A stretch of DNA of 64,000 bases from NCBI RefSeq assembly GCF_018417475.1, contig NZ_CP054856.1, forward strand, positions 2,635,001 through 2,699,000, given 5' to 3'. Of this stretch, positions 9,032-17,317 are shown in pieces. Each line of letters opens with the position of its first letter. The stretch's first letter is position 1. The stretch is from Novosphingobium decolorationis. GTDB taxonomy: Bacteria; Pseudomonadota; Alphaproteobacteria; Sphingomonadales; Sphingomonadaceae. The position numbers and the translations under genes are program-made. A model generated the notes under the pieces. It was given only the letters and a program-made list of their open reading frames with translations. It was not told the DNA's origin and did no database searches.

Positions 9032-10312
9032 ATGACCGAGCCTTCCAGCGCCAGCCGCATGCCCGAGATCCGCGTTCCGGGTCTCCTCACGCTGGGCGGC
9101 CTTCTGGCCGGGCTGGCCGCGGGCGCCCTGTTCAAGGGGTCGGCACCGCTGCGCGATATCCTGATTCTGGCAGAGCCGCTGGGCGACCTGTGGCTGCGCG
9201 CGCTCAAGATGACGATCCTGCCGCTGGTCGCAGGGCTGCTGTTCACCGGCATCGTCGAGACCGCCGCGGCCGCGCAGGCGGGCACCATGGCTCGCCGCAC
9301 GCTCGGCCTCATCGTGGGCGTGCTGGCGGCCAGCGCCTGCCTCGGCGGCCTCCTGATGCCGCTTCTCCTGCGTCTGTTTCCCGCCCCCACGCTCGATCTT
9401 GCAGGCCACGGCGAGGCGCCCGAAGCCAACCTCCCCGGCCTTGGCGATTTCCTCGGCTCGCTCGTCCCCTCCAACGTGCTGGGCGCGGCGGCCGAGGACG
9501 CGATGCTGCCGGTGATCGTCTTCGTCGCGCTTTTCGCACTGGCCTCCACCCGCCTCGCCGAAGAACCGCGCCGTCAGCTCGCCCTCCTGTTCGAGGGGCT
9601 TGCCGGCGCGATGATCGTCGTCATCGGGTGGGTGCTCAGACTGGCGCCGCTCGGCGTCTTTGCGCTCGGCCTGTCGCTTGCCGCGCGCACCGGCGCGGCG
9701 GCGATCGGCACTCTAGGCCACTACATTCTGCTCGTCGGGGCGCTGGGCGCGGTGTTCCTGCTGACCGCCTATCCGCTCGCGGTGCTGGTCGGGCGGCGAC
9801 GGATCGGTGCCTTTGCCCGCGCGGTCCTGCCCGCGCAGGTCGTGGCGGTTTCCACCCAATCCTCGCTCGCCAGCCTGCCCGCAATGCTGGCCGCCGCACG
9901 CGCGCTGCGGGTTCCTGCCACGGCAGCCGAATTTGCGCTGCCCCTCGCAGTCACGCTGTTTCGCGCGACGGGCCCTGCGATGAACGTCGGCGTCGCCGTC
10001 TACGCCGCGCAGCTCGCCGGGTACGAACTTTCGGCCAGCGCCATCGCGGCGGGTGTCCTCGTCGCCTTCGTCACCACCTTCGGCACGGTCTCGCTTCCCG
10101 GCACGGTCAGCTTCATCGCCTCCACCGGGCCGATTGCCGCCGCGATGGGCGCGCCGCTCTGGCCGCTTGGCATCCTTGTCGCCGTCGAGATGCTGCCCGA
10201 CATCATGCGCACGCTGGGCAACGTGACGATGGATGTCGCGGTGACGACGGCGGTGGCAGGAGAAGAGAGAGGCGAAGGCGATGCCGCGCCCGACGCGCCC
10301 ACAGTCCACTAG
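9032..10312 (+). CDS. Dicarboxylate/amino-acid:cation symporter (SDF family), divergent
   Basis: A 426-residue inner-membrane protein with about eight hydrophobic segments. It shows the SDF hairpin serine motif as TQSSLASLP and the LKMTILPLVAGLLFTGI segment typical of the family. The usual NMDGT substrate/cation motif is replaced by an ATGPAMNV stretch, so substrate and coupling ion may differ from DctA or GltP. The ATG at 9032 is chosen over upstream in-frame starts because it follows AGGGAC and gives the family's usual N-terminus. It ends 10 bp before the convergent HNH gene, with no hairpin between. Confidence 0.82.
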   Translation: MTEPSSASRMPEIRVPGLLTLGGLLAGLAAGALFKGSAPLRDILILAEPLGDLWLRALKMTILPLVAGLLFTGIVETAAAAQAGTMARRTLGLIVGVLAASACLGGLLMPLLLRLFPAPTLDLAGHGEAPEANLPGLGDFLGSLVPSNVLGAAAEDAMLPVIVFVALFALASTRLAEEPRRQLALLFEGLAGAMIVVIGWVLRLAPLGVFALGLSLAARTGAAAIGTLGHYILLVGALGAVFLLTAYPLAVLVGRRRIGAFARAVLPAQVVAVSTQSSLASLPAMLAAARALRVPATAAEFALPLAVTLFRATGPAMNVGVAVYAAQLAGYELSASAIAAGVLVAFVTTFGTVSLPGTVSFIASTGPIAAAMGAPLWPLGILVAVEMLPDIMRTLGNVTMDVAVTTAVAGEERGEGDAAPDAPTVH

Positions 10313-10322
10313 GACCCAGTGC

Positions 10323-10931
10323 CTAAGGCTCCAGTTCGATGTCCCAATACAGCCAGTCGCGCCAGGTCTCGTGCAGGTAGTTGGGCGGAAAGGCCTTTCC
10401 GCGGTCCTGCAGCTGCCAGCTGGTCGGCTTGATGGGCGCAACCATGGGCGGCATGTTCGCCTGCTTGGGCGTGCGCCCCCCCTTTCTAAGGTTGCAGGGC
10501 GAACAGGCGGTGAGGATGTTCTCCCAGCTCGTCTTTCCGCCCAGACGCCGCGGGACCACGTGGTCGAAGGTCAGGTTGTGCGGCGATCCGCAGTACTGGC
10601 ACGTGAACTTGTCGCGCAGGAACAGGTTGAAGCGCGTGAAGGCGGGAAACTCGGAGGGTTTGACGTAGTCGTGGAGCGCGATCACCGAGGGGATCTGCAT
10701 CGTCCAGCTGGGGCTGCGCACCGCCCGGTCGTAGCACGAGACCACGTCCACCTTCTCCAGCACCACCGCCTTGATCGCGGTCTGCCAGGGCCAGACACTG
10801 AGCGGGTAATAGGAGAGCGGCGTGTAATCCGCATTGAGAACGAGCGCAGGGCAGTCCGAAAGACTTCGGGAGGGATCATCCTCCGCGCTGCGGAAACGGG
10901 CCGCGCGCTCTATCAGCTCCGATCTGAGCAT
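10323..10931 (-). CDS. HNH endonuclease-domain protein
   Basis: A 202-residue protein with a C-terminal HNH nuclease domain: CQYCG, then FDHVVPRRLGG, then SWENILTACSPCN, which gives the zinc-binding CxxC/CxxC and the DH catalytic pair. An N-terminal region of about 100 residues (LNADYTPLSYYPLS) is shared with chromosomal HNH proteins widespread in Alphaproteobacteria, whose function is not established. There is no neighbouring methylase, integrase or intron, so a mobile or restriction role is not supported. A GGAGG lies two bases before the ATG. Confidence 0.8.
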   Translation of the reverse strand: MLRSELIERAARFRSAEDDPSRSLSDCPALVLNADYTPLSYYPLSVWPWQTAIKAVVLEKVDVVSCYDRAVRSPSWTMQIPSVIALHDYVKPSEFPAFTRFNLFLRDKFTCQYCGSPHNLTFDHVVPRRLGGKTSWENILTACSPCNLRKGGRTPKQANMPPMVAPIKPTSWQLQDRGKAFPPNYLHETWRDWLYWDIELEP

Positions 10932-11095
10932 GGCCTCCTGTCGCAGGCCGTGATGACAAGTTCATGGCAGCACATGAAGTCTTTTGCAGCACTTGCGCGA
11001 CTCGGCGTCAAGTCCCCTATGGTACAGCCCTGCCGAAATGCGACGAACACCTGCGCGCTGATCAGAACAACATCTTCACTTCACGAGCCTTTTTC

Positions 11096-11932
11096 ATGAC
11101 CCGTACACGCTTTGCGCCCAGCCCCAACGGCTCGCTTCACCTGGGCCATGCCTATGCCGCCATCGTTGCGCACGATCTGGCCCACGAACGCGGCGGAGAA
11201 TTCCTCGTGCGCATCGAGGACATCGACGGTGCGCGCAGCCGCCAGGAACTCGCCGAGGAGGCGCTGAAAGACCTTGCCTGGCTGGGCCTCGCCTGGGACG
11301 GACCGGTGCGCATCCAGTCGCGCAACGTCACCGCGCACGTGGCCGCGGGCGAGCGCCTGAAGGCAATGGGCCTCCTCTATCCCTGCCGCTGCACCCGCGC
11401 CGAAATAGCCGCAAATGCCACCCGAATGGGACCCGATGGGCCGGTCTACCCCGGCACCTGCAACCACCGCGCCCTCGATCCCGAAGGCGCGGCCTGGCGC
11501 ATCGACATGGAGGCGGCGATCTCACGCGCCGGGCCCCTCACCTGGGAGGACGGACGGGCCGGTGTGCAGCTGGCCGATCCGGCGCCCTACGGCGATGTCG
11601 TGCTGCTGCGAAAGGACCTTCCGGGCAGCTACCACCTCGCCGCCACGCTCGATGATGCCGCAGACGGTATCACGCTCGTGACGCGAGGCATGGACCTGTT
11701 CGGCGCCAGCCACATCCACCGCCTGCTCCAGGCCCTGCTCGCCCTGCCCGTGCCCACCTGGCACCACCACCCCCTGCTGGTCGAGCCGGACGGGCGCAAG
11801 CTGGCCAAGCGGCGCGGCTCACCCTCGCTCGCCGACCGGCGCCGCGCGGGCGAAGATGGCCCCGCACTCGCGGCGGCCCTGCGCGCCCATGCCTTCCCCG
11901 CTGGCCTTTCGCTGGGCGAAGGCGTAGCCTGA
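11096..11932 (+). CDS. gluQ: Glutamyl-Q tRNA(Asp) synthetase
   Basis: A 278-residue, truncated GluRS-like enzyme that attaches glutamate to the queuosine of tRNA(Asp). It has FAPSPNGSLHLGHA (HIGH-type motif), RIEDIDGAR, a zinc site from CRC and YPGTC, and KLAKR in place of KMSKS. It lacks the anticodon-binding domain, as expected for GluQ. The ATG at 11096 gives the canonical MTRTRFAPSP start; earlier in-frame codons would add 44 residues unlike the family. It is followed 4 bp later by the HIG1 gene. Confidence 0.92.
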   Translation: MTRTRFAPSPNGSLHLGHAYAAIVAHDLAHERGGEFLVRIEDIDGARSRQELAEEALKDLAWLGLAWDGPVRIQSRNVTAHVAAGERLKAMGLLYPCRCTRAEIAANATRMGPDGPVYPGTCNHRALDPEGAAWRIDMEAAISRAGPLTWEDGRAGVQLADPAPYGDVVLLRKDLPGSYHLAATLDDAADGITLVTRGMDLFGASHIHRLLQALLALPVPTWHHHPLLVEPDGRKLAKRRGSPSLADRRRAGEDGPALAAALRAHAFPAGLSLGEGVA

Positions 11933-11936
11933 GGCC

Positions 11937-12170
11937 ATGAGCACTCTACTCGTCATCGTCATTGTCGCCCTGATGATCGCAGTCGTGATCAGCCTCGTGC
12001 GCGGAATCATCGCGTTCCTGAACAGCACGAAGGAGGACCTCAACCGCGATCCCAACGAAACCGGCCCCTCCAAGAACCAGCAGATGCAGAACCGCATGAT
12101 GTTCAACCGCATCAAGTACCAGGCCGCCGCGGTCCTGGTCTGCGCGCTGCTTCTGGCCTTCACGCGTTAA
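11937..12170 (+). CDS. HIG1-domain twin-transmembrane protein
   Basis: A 77-residue protein with two membrane segments (about 3-27 and 58-75) joined by a polar loop, and a second-helix entry NRMMFNRIKYQAAAVLV that resembles the hypoxia-induced gene 1 domain. In mitochondria and some alphaproteobacteria such proteins associate with cytochrome oxidase, but a role here is inferred from family only. The start lies 4 bp after gluQ, so the two are probably cotranscribed. Confidence 0.75.
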   Translation: MSTLLVIVIVALMIAVVISLVRGIIAFLNSTKEDLNRDPNETGPSKNQQMQNRMMFNRIKYQAAAVLVCALLLAFTR

Positions 12171-12281
12171 GCCCCGCCACCTTTTTTCCAGGAAGCGATC
12201 CGACAGGCAGTTGCCCTTCCTTTGGGTGGTGCACGCGCCTTGGCCGCGCACTAGGAACAGCGCCCCCGGCGAGAGAGAACC

Positions 12282-12854
12282 ATGGTCAAGCTCAACAAGA
12301 TCTACACCCGCACCGGCGATGACGGCACCACCGGCCTTGTCGACGGATCGCGCCTGCCCAAGCACGCGCGCCGCATGGAGGCCATCGGCAGCGTCGACGA
12401 GGCCAACAGTGCGATCGGCCTCGCTGTCTGCGCGCTGGCGGCCGAGGATGCGCACGCGGCCAGTCTCACCCGCATCCAGAACGACCTGTTCGACCTTGGC
12501 GCGGACCTTGCAACCCCCGGCGAGGACTTCACCCCGGGCGAGATGACCCTGCGCATGGTCGATGCCCAGGTCGACTGGCTGGAAGGCGCCATCGACGCCG
12601 TCAACGCCGATCTCCAGCCGCTCACCAGCTTCATCCTGCCTGGGGGCAGCGAAGCGGCGGCCCGCGTCCACATCGCGCGCGCGCGCTGCCGCAGCGCCGA
12701 GCGCTGCGCCACCGCGCTGGCGGGGGAGGAGCCGGTCAACCCGGCCGCGCTCGCCTATCTCAACCGCCTGTCCGACTACCTCTTCGTACTCGCCCGTGCG
12801 CTGAACGAGAACGGCGCGCGCGACGTATTGTGGGTCCCCGGACAGAATCGGTAA
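12282..12854 (+). CDS. Cob(I)alamin adenosyltransferase, PduO type
   Basis: This 190-residue enzyme transfers adenosine from ATP to cob(I)alamin to give coenzyme B12. [15 protein letters not shown] near residue 8 is the ATP-binding signature, [12 protein letters not shown] follows, and [14 protein letters not shown] near 125 carries the conserved arginines. The length is normal for a stand-alone PduO-type ATR. It starts behind GAGAGAG and is followed 77 bp later by the 3-hydroxyacyl-CoA dehydrogenase, an association also seen in other Alphaproteobacteria. No cobalamin riboswitch is visible in the 111 bp upstream. Confidence 0.93.
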   Translation: MVKLNKIYTRTGDDGTTGLVDGSRLPKHARRMEAIGSVDEANSAIGLAVCALAAEDAHAASLTRIQNDLFDLGADLATPGEDFTPGEMTLRMVDAQVDWLEGAIDAVNADLQPLTSFILPGGSEAAARVHIARARCRSAERCATALAGEEPVNPAALAYLNRLSDYLFVLARALNENGARDVLWVPGQNR

Positions 12855-12931
12855 GACGCACAGAGATAATTTCCACAAGGCCCCGGACCTGCGCGTCCCT
12901 GTGGCCAGACGTTCGAGAGGGAGCACACAGC

Positions 12932-13801
12932 GTGCAGACAGTCGGTATCATCGGTGCAGGGATCATGGGCACGGGCATTGCCCAGACCGTCGCGGGCAAG
13001 GGCATGGACGTGGTCCTGACCGACGTCAGCCTCGAGGCGGCCGAAAAGGGCAAGGCCAAGATCGGGAAGAGCCTGGCCCGCCTGATCGCCAAGGAAAAGA
13101 TCACCCAAGGCGATGCCGACGCGCTCCTCGCCCGCATCACGCCCACCGGCGATTACGCAGCGATGGCCGAATGCGACCTCATCATCGAGGCCGCGACCGA
13201 GCGCGAGGACATCAAGGCCAAGATCTTCGAGGCAGCGGGCAAGGTACTCAAGGACGGCGCGCTCATGGCCTCCAACACCAGCTCGATCCCGATCACCCGC
13301 ATGGGGGCAGGCACGATCGACCCGGCCCGCTTCTGCGGCCTGCACTTCTTCAATCCGGTGCCGGTCATGGGCCTGATCGAGGTGATCCCGGGCCTTGCCA
13401 CCAGCGCGGACACCGTCGCGAAGATGAAGGCCTTTGGCGAGAAGTTGGGCAAGACCGTGGTGCTCGCGGGCGACGAGGCCGGCTTCGTGGTCAACCGCGT
13501 GCTGTGCCCGATGCTCAACGAGGCGATCTGCGTGCTGGGCGCGGGCGTTGCCAATGTCGCGGACATCGACGCGGCCATGAAGCTGGGCGCCAACCACCCG
13601 ATGGGCCCGCTCACGCTCGCCGACTTCATCGGCCTCGACACCCTGCTCGAGATCATGAAGGTCCTCTTCGAGAGCACCGGCGATCCCAAGTACCGCCCGG
13701 CCACGCTGCTCCAGAAGTACGTCGAGGCGGGGTGGTATGGCCGCAAGAGCGGTAAGGGGTTTTACGACTATTCGGGCGAGGAGCCGGTTCCCACGCGTTG
13801 A
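12932..13801 (+). CDS. 3-hydroxybutyryl-CoA dehydrogenase
   Basis: A 289-residue, NAD(P)-dependent enzyme interconverting acetoacetyl-CoA and (S)-3-hydroxybutyryl-CoA. It has an N-terminal [14 protein letters not shown]ossmann loop, SNTSS near residue 117, the catalytic histidine in [10 protein letters not shown], and [11 protein letters not shown] at the dimer/active-site interface. The GTG start at 12932 follows GAGAGGGAG and gives the usual [10 protein letters not shown] beginning. It could act in butyrate or aromatic-acid beta-oxidation. phaB at 49.3 kb makes the opposite (R) stereoisomer. Confidence 0.9.
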   Translation: MQTVGIIGAGIMGTGIAQTVAGKGMDVVLTDVSLEAAEKGKAKIGKSLARLIAKEKITQGDADALLARITPTGDYAAMAECDLIIEAATEREDIKAKIFEAAGKVLKDGALMASNTSSIPITRMGAGTIDPARFCGLHFFNPVPVMGLIEVIPGLATSADTVAKMKAFGEKLGKTVVLAGDEAGFVVNRVLCPMLNEAICVLGAGVANVADIDAAMKLGANHPMGPLTLADFIGLDTLLEIMKVLFESTGDPKYRPATLLQKYVEAGWYGRKSGKGFYDYSGEEPVPTR

Positions 13802-13815
13802 AAGAACAAGAGGAA

Positions 13816-13929
13816 TCAAGGGGCCATCGCCCCTTGACCCCATACCGGGTGACCTCGCCTTTCTCGGCCACCCTGGCGCGCGGGCGGTGAGGCCTCAAGT
13901 TCGGGGAGCCCGAGGGCGATGGCCCTCGG
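13816..13929 (-). repeat. Intergenic palindromic element, copy B
   Basis: A 114-bp copy in reverse orientation relative to copy A. Hairpin Q is at 13816-13837 and hairpin P at 13910-13929, with GGGTGACCTCGCC...GGCGGTGAGGCC forming the central arms. It begins 14 bp after the dehydrogenase stop and lies between two genes of the same strand, the only tandem placement in the window. Confidence 0.85.
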
Positions 13930-14013
13930 AATCTTCCTTTTCCCTTCCTCCTTGCCCCGCACGGGGAACGCGACTCGCATCCGCTCCGTTACAGGTGGCA
14001 AAGGAGATATCCG

Positions 14014-14331
14014 ATGGCCCAACGTAACGACGATTTCGCCCCCGAGACGGTCAACTCCGAACAGGCCGATGCGCCCATGCAGGCCCAGGAAGTGGCCGAG
14101 CAGGCCCTGAACCACTCGACCTCGGTGCTGGGGCTCGAACAGAGCGAGAAGCTCTCCGCCAGCCTTGACGGCGCGAACGCGCAGGACCTGGTCGATCACA
14201 TGCGCCAGATGGACACGAGCGGCACCATCGACATGTCCGCCTACGCGGGCGAGGAAGCGATGGATGACCTGGAAGACCGCTACGGCCGCGAAAGCGCCCC
14301 CGAACCCGATCTGGCATCCGACGGCAGTTGA
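14014..14331 (+). CDS. Small acidic hypothetical protein
   Basis: A 105-residue, hydrophilic, strongly acidic protein without membrane segments. AAAGGAGAT lies 6 bases before the ATG, a strong ribosome-binding site. The middle (LDGANAQDLVDHMRQMDTSG) looks helical, followed by IDMSAYAGEEAMDDLEDRYG. I recognise it as a type of small conserved protein of sphingomonads but know no function. It is preceded by element B and faces a short reverse-strand gene next to mutS. Confidence 0.75.
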   Translation: MAQRNDDFAPETVNSEQADAPMQAQEVAEQALNHSTSVLGLEQSEKLSASLDGANAQDLVDHMRQMDTSGTIDMSAYAGEEAMDDLEDRYGRESAPEPDLASDGS

Positions 14332-14361
14332 GGCTAAAGCCTCACGCCAGAAACACGAAAA

Positions 14362-14565
14362 TCAATCGGGAGAGGTGGGCGTTTCCTTCGCCCAAGGGTT
14401 CTTATGCTTGCCATGCGTTTTGGCGACAGCTTCCGGCTTGTCGCGCCCCCCGTCTTCGGACGCCGGGACAGTGCAATAGGCGGTCAGCAGCACGCTGGCC
14501 GCCCAGAACAGAGCGTGCCAGCGGCTGCGGAAGACGCGAGTGAGGCGCGGACCGAGGAACATCAT
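14362..14565 (-). CDS. Small membrane protein downstream of mutS
   Basis: A 67-residue predicted protein with one membrane segment (about residues 17-34, ALFWAASVLLTAYCTVP) and a polar, Lys-rich tail. It begins 23 bp after the mutS stop behind AAGGGG, so it is probably cotranscribed with mutS. No function is recognised. The composition (clear hydrophobic block after a basic MMFLGPRLTRVFRSR start) favours a real gene, but it could be spurious. Confidence 0.55.
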   Translation of the reverse strand: MMFLGPRLTRVFRSRWHALFWAASVLLTAYCTVPASEDGGRDKPEAVAKTHGKHKNPWAKETPTSPD

Positions 14566-14588
14566 GGCCCCCTTGTGGGTCTTCCCGG

Positions 14589-17204
14589 TTAATCCTCGGT
14601 TCCCGCCTCGCGCTTGAGATCATAGAGAATTTCCAGCGCGTCGCGCGGGGCAAGCGCGTCGACATCCATGTCGCGCAGCTTTTCGCGCAAGCTGTCGCAG
14701 GCCTCTTCGCGAGCTTCTTCGGCGGCGGCGAACAGCGGAAGCTCGCCAAGGCCAGCGGCCAGACCACCCGTTTCCGCGCGGCCCTTTTCGAGCTTTTCGA
14801 GCACCGACTTGGCCCGGCTGATGACCTTGGGGGGAACACCCGCAAGGCGCGCGACGGCAAGGCCATAGCTGCGATCCGCCGCGCCTTCGGCCAGTTCGTG
14901 CAGGAGCACCAGTTCGCCCTTCCATTCGCGCGCGCGCACATGGTGGAGCGAAAGCGCCTCGCAGGTTTCGGCAAGGCGCGCCATCTCGTGATAGTGGGTC
15001 GCGAAAAGGCAGCGGCAGCGGTTGGTCTCGTGGACCGCCTCGGCGACCGCCCAGGCCAGCGCGAGGCCATCGTAAGTGGATGTACCGCGCCCGACCTCGT
15101 CCAGAATCACGAAGCTGCGCTCGGTCGCCTGCGAGAGGATCGCGGCGGTCTCGACCATCTCGACCATGAAAGTCGAGCGCCCGCGCGCCAGGTTGTCCGA
15201 GGCCCCCACGCGGCTGAACAGGCGGTCCACCAGACCGATCCGCGCGGCGTCCGCCGGCACGAATCCGCCCGCCTGCGCGAGCAGGACGATGAGCGCGTTC
15301 TGGCGCAGGAACGTCGACTTACCACCCATGTTGGGCCCGCCGATCAGCCAGAGCCGGTCGTGGCTGGCGAGACGGCAGTCGTTGGCGACGAAACGCTCGT
15401 TCTGCGCCTTGAGGGCCGCTTCCACCACCGGATGGCGGCCGCCCTCGATTTCCAGCGAGAGCCCCTCGACCACTTCGGGTCGCGCCCAGCCCCCTTCTGC
15501 GGCGCGCTCTGCCTGCCCAGCGGCAACGTCAATGCGCGCGAGCGCGGCCGCGGTGGCCGCGATCACTTGGCGTGCAGCGACGGCCTCCTCGACCAGCGCC
15601 TCGAAATGCGCCTCTTCGGCCGCGAGCGCATGGGCGCCCGCCTCGGTGATGCGGCTCGCCTCCTCGTGCAGCGCCAGCGCGTTGAAGCGCATGGCGCCGG
15701 CCATCGTCTGGCGGTGGGTAAAGCCGCTCTCGGCCTGCATCAGCGTGTCGGCGTGGCGCGAGGGGACCTCGATGAAGTAGCCCAGCACGTTGTTGTGCTT
15801 GATCTTGAGCGCGGTAACGCCCGTATCCTCGCGGTACTTCGCCTCGAGCGCAGCAATCGCCTTGCGCGCGTTGCCCGAGGTGACGCGCAGTTCATCAAGG
15901 CTGGCGTCGTAGCCTTCGGCGATGAAGCCGCCCTGCCCGCGTTCGGTCGGCGGCGCGGAGACGAGCGCGCGGGTGAAATGCTCCACCATTGCGCCCCAGC
16001 CCGCGACATGGCCGCCCAGTGCGGGGAGCAGGCTGTCGAGCAGCACCGGCAGGTCCGCGCGGCCAGCAAGGCGCCCGCCGATGGAATGCGCTCCGGCCAG
16101 ACCATCGCGCAGCTGGCCCAGATCGCGCGGCGATCCGCGCCCCGCGACCACGCGGCCCAGCGCACGGCCCACGTCCGGCAGCGCGCGCAGCGCCGCGCGC
16201 AGGTCCTCGCGCAGCATCGGGTCCTCATGCAGCCAGCCGACCAGTTCGAGACGTGCCGAAATCTCAGGCCGGTCGGTCAGCGGCGCGGAAAGGTCCTCAG
16301 CCAGCTGGCGTGCGCCCGCGCCGGTCACGCAGCGGTCGACCGCGTCGATCAGGCTGCCCTTGCGCGAACCTTGCGCGGATTCGAGGATTTCCAGGCTCGC
16401 GCGCGTGGCCTCGTCCATTGCCAGCGTCGCCTCGCCCGAACGCGCCTCGGGCGGAAGCAGCAGGGGCAGCGCACCGCGCCCGACATGGTCGAGATAGGCA
16501 ATGAGACCACCGGCGGCGGCCAGCATCGGGCGGGTAAAGGCCCCAAAGCCGTCGAGCGTGGAGACCCCGTGGATGCCCTTCAGGCGCTCCTCGCCGCCCT
16601 CGGAGGAGAATTCATGGCCCGAACGCCCGATTGCATCCTCGGGCGCCAGCTCCCAGCCGTCCTGCACGACCAGTTCGCGCGCGCCCAGACGTGCAAGGCT
16701 TGCAAGAAAGCGATCAGGTGCACATTCCTCAAGCACCATCTGCCCGGTCGAGATATCGCAGGCGGCAAGACCGATCGCGCCGCGCACCTCGCAGGCCGCG
16801 GCCAGGACGTTCGCCCGGCGCGGTTCGAGGAGTGCTTCCTCGGTCAGCGTCCCTGCCGTCACGAAGCGCACGATATCGCGCGCGACAAGGGCCTTGGAGC
16901 CTCCGCGCTTCTTCGCTTCGGCGGGCGTCTCGGTCTGCTCGGCGATGGCCACGCGGCAGCCCGCCTTGATCAGCCGGGCAAGGTAGCTTTCGGCCGAATG
17001 GACCGGCACGCCGCACATCGGGATCGGGGTTCCGTTGTGCTCACCGCGCGTGGTGAGTGCGATATCGAGAACTTGGCTTGCGATTTTTGCATCTTCGAAG
17101 AAAAGCTCGAAGAAGTCCCCCATACGGTAGAACAGCAAGCATTCGCCAGCCTCCTCGCGAAGCGCGAGATACTGGGCCATCATGGGTGTTGCGCCGGAAC
17201 TCAT
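14589..17204 (-). CDS. mutS: DNA mismatch repair ATPase MutS
   Basis: An 871-residue mismatch-recognition protein. The N-terminal MGDFFELFFEDA contains the mismatch-wedging Phe and Glu context, GPNMGGKSTFLRQ near residue 625 is the Walker A, and DEVGRGTSTYDGLALAW is the Walker B/signature region. Length and domain order are typical. The start MSSGATPMMAQYL has only a weak ribosome-binding site. No mutL is nearby. It is divergent from the malic enzyme gene. Confidence 0.97.
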   Translation of the reverse strand: MSSGATPMMAQYLALREEAGECLLFYRMGDFFELFFEDAKIASQVLDIALTTRGEHNGTPIPMCGVPVHSAESYLARLIKAGCRVAIAEQTETPAEAKKRGGSKALVARDIVRFVTAGTLTEEALLEPRRANVLAAACEVRGAIGLAACDISTGQMVLEECAPDRFLASLARLGARELVVQDGWELAPEDAIGRSGHEFSSEGGEERLKGIHGVSTLDGFGAFTRPMLAAAGGLIAYLDHVGRGALPLLLPPEARSGEATLAMDEATRASLEILESAQGSRKGSLIDAVDRCVTGAGARQLAEDLSAPLTDRPEISARLELVGWLHEDPMLREDLRAALRALPDVGRALGRVVAGRGSPRDLGQLRDGLAGAHSIGGRLAGRADLPVLLDSLLPALGGHVAGWGAMVEHFTRALVSAPPTERGQGGFIAEGYDASLDELRVTSGNARKAIAALEAKYREDTGVTALKIKHNNVLGYFIEVPSRHADTLMQAESGFTHRQTMAGAMRFNALALHEEASRITEAGAHALAAEEAHFEALVEEAVAARQVIAATAAALARIDVAAGQAERAAEGGWARPEVVEGLSLEIEGGRHPVVEAALKAQNERFVANDCRLASHDRLWLIGGPNMGGKSTFLRQNALIVLLAQAGGFVPADAARIGLVDRLFSRVGASDNLARGRSTFMVEMVETAAILSQATERSFVILDEVGRGTSTYDGLALAWAVAEAVHETNRCRCLFATHYHEMARLAETCEALSLHHVRAREWKGELVLLHELAEGAADRSYGLAVARLAGVPPKVISRAKSVLEKLEKGRAETGGLAAGLGELPLFAAAEEAREEACDSLREKLRDMDVDALAPRDALEILYDLKREAGTED

Positions 17205-17317
17205 GGCGCTGCGTTAGCCCCGCTCCCCGGGGCTTGTGAAGCGCAAGCCCCTTGCCTTTCCCCTATCGCGTCCCGGATTCTTTCGTTATCGGCCCTCGCT
17301 CATCCGGGAGAAATTCA

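Noticed and set aside
10323..10931. HNH gene as part of a mobile intron or restriction-modification system
   Set aside because: No methylase, integrase, intron ends or composition change flank it, and HNH proteins of this type are ordinary chromosomal genes in the class.
12171..12281. Cobalamin riboswitch before the PduO-type adenosyltransferase
   Set aside because: The gap is only 111 bp and I could not identify the B12 box or the expected paired elements.
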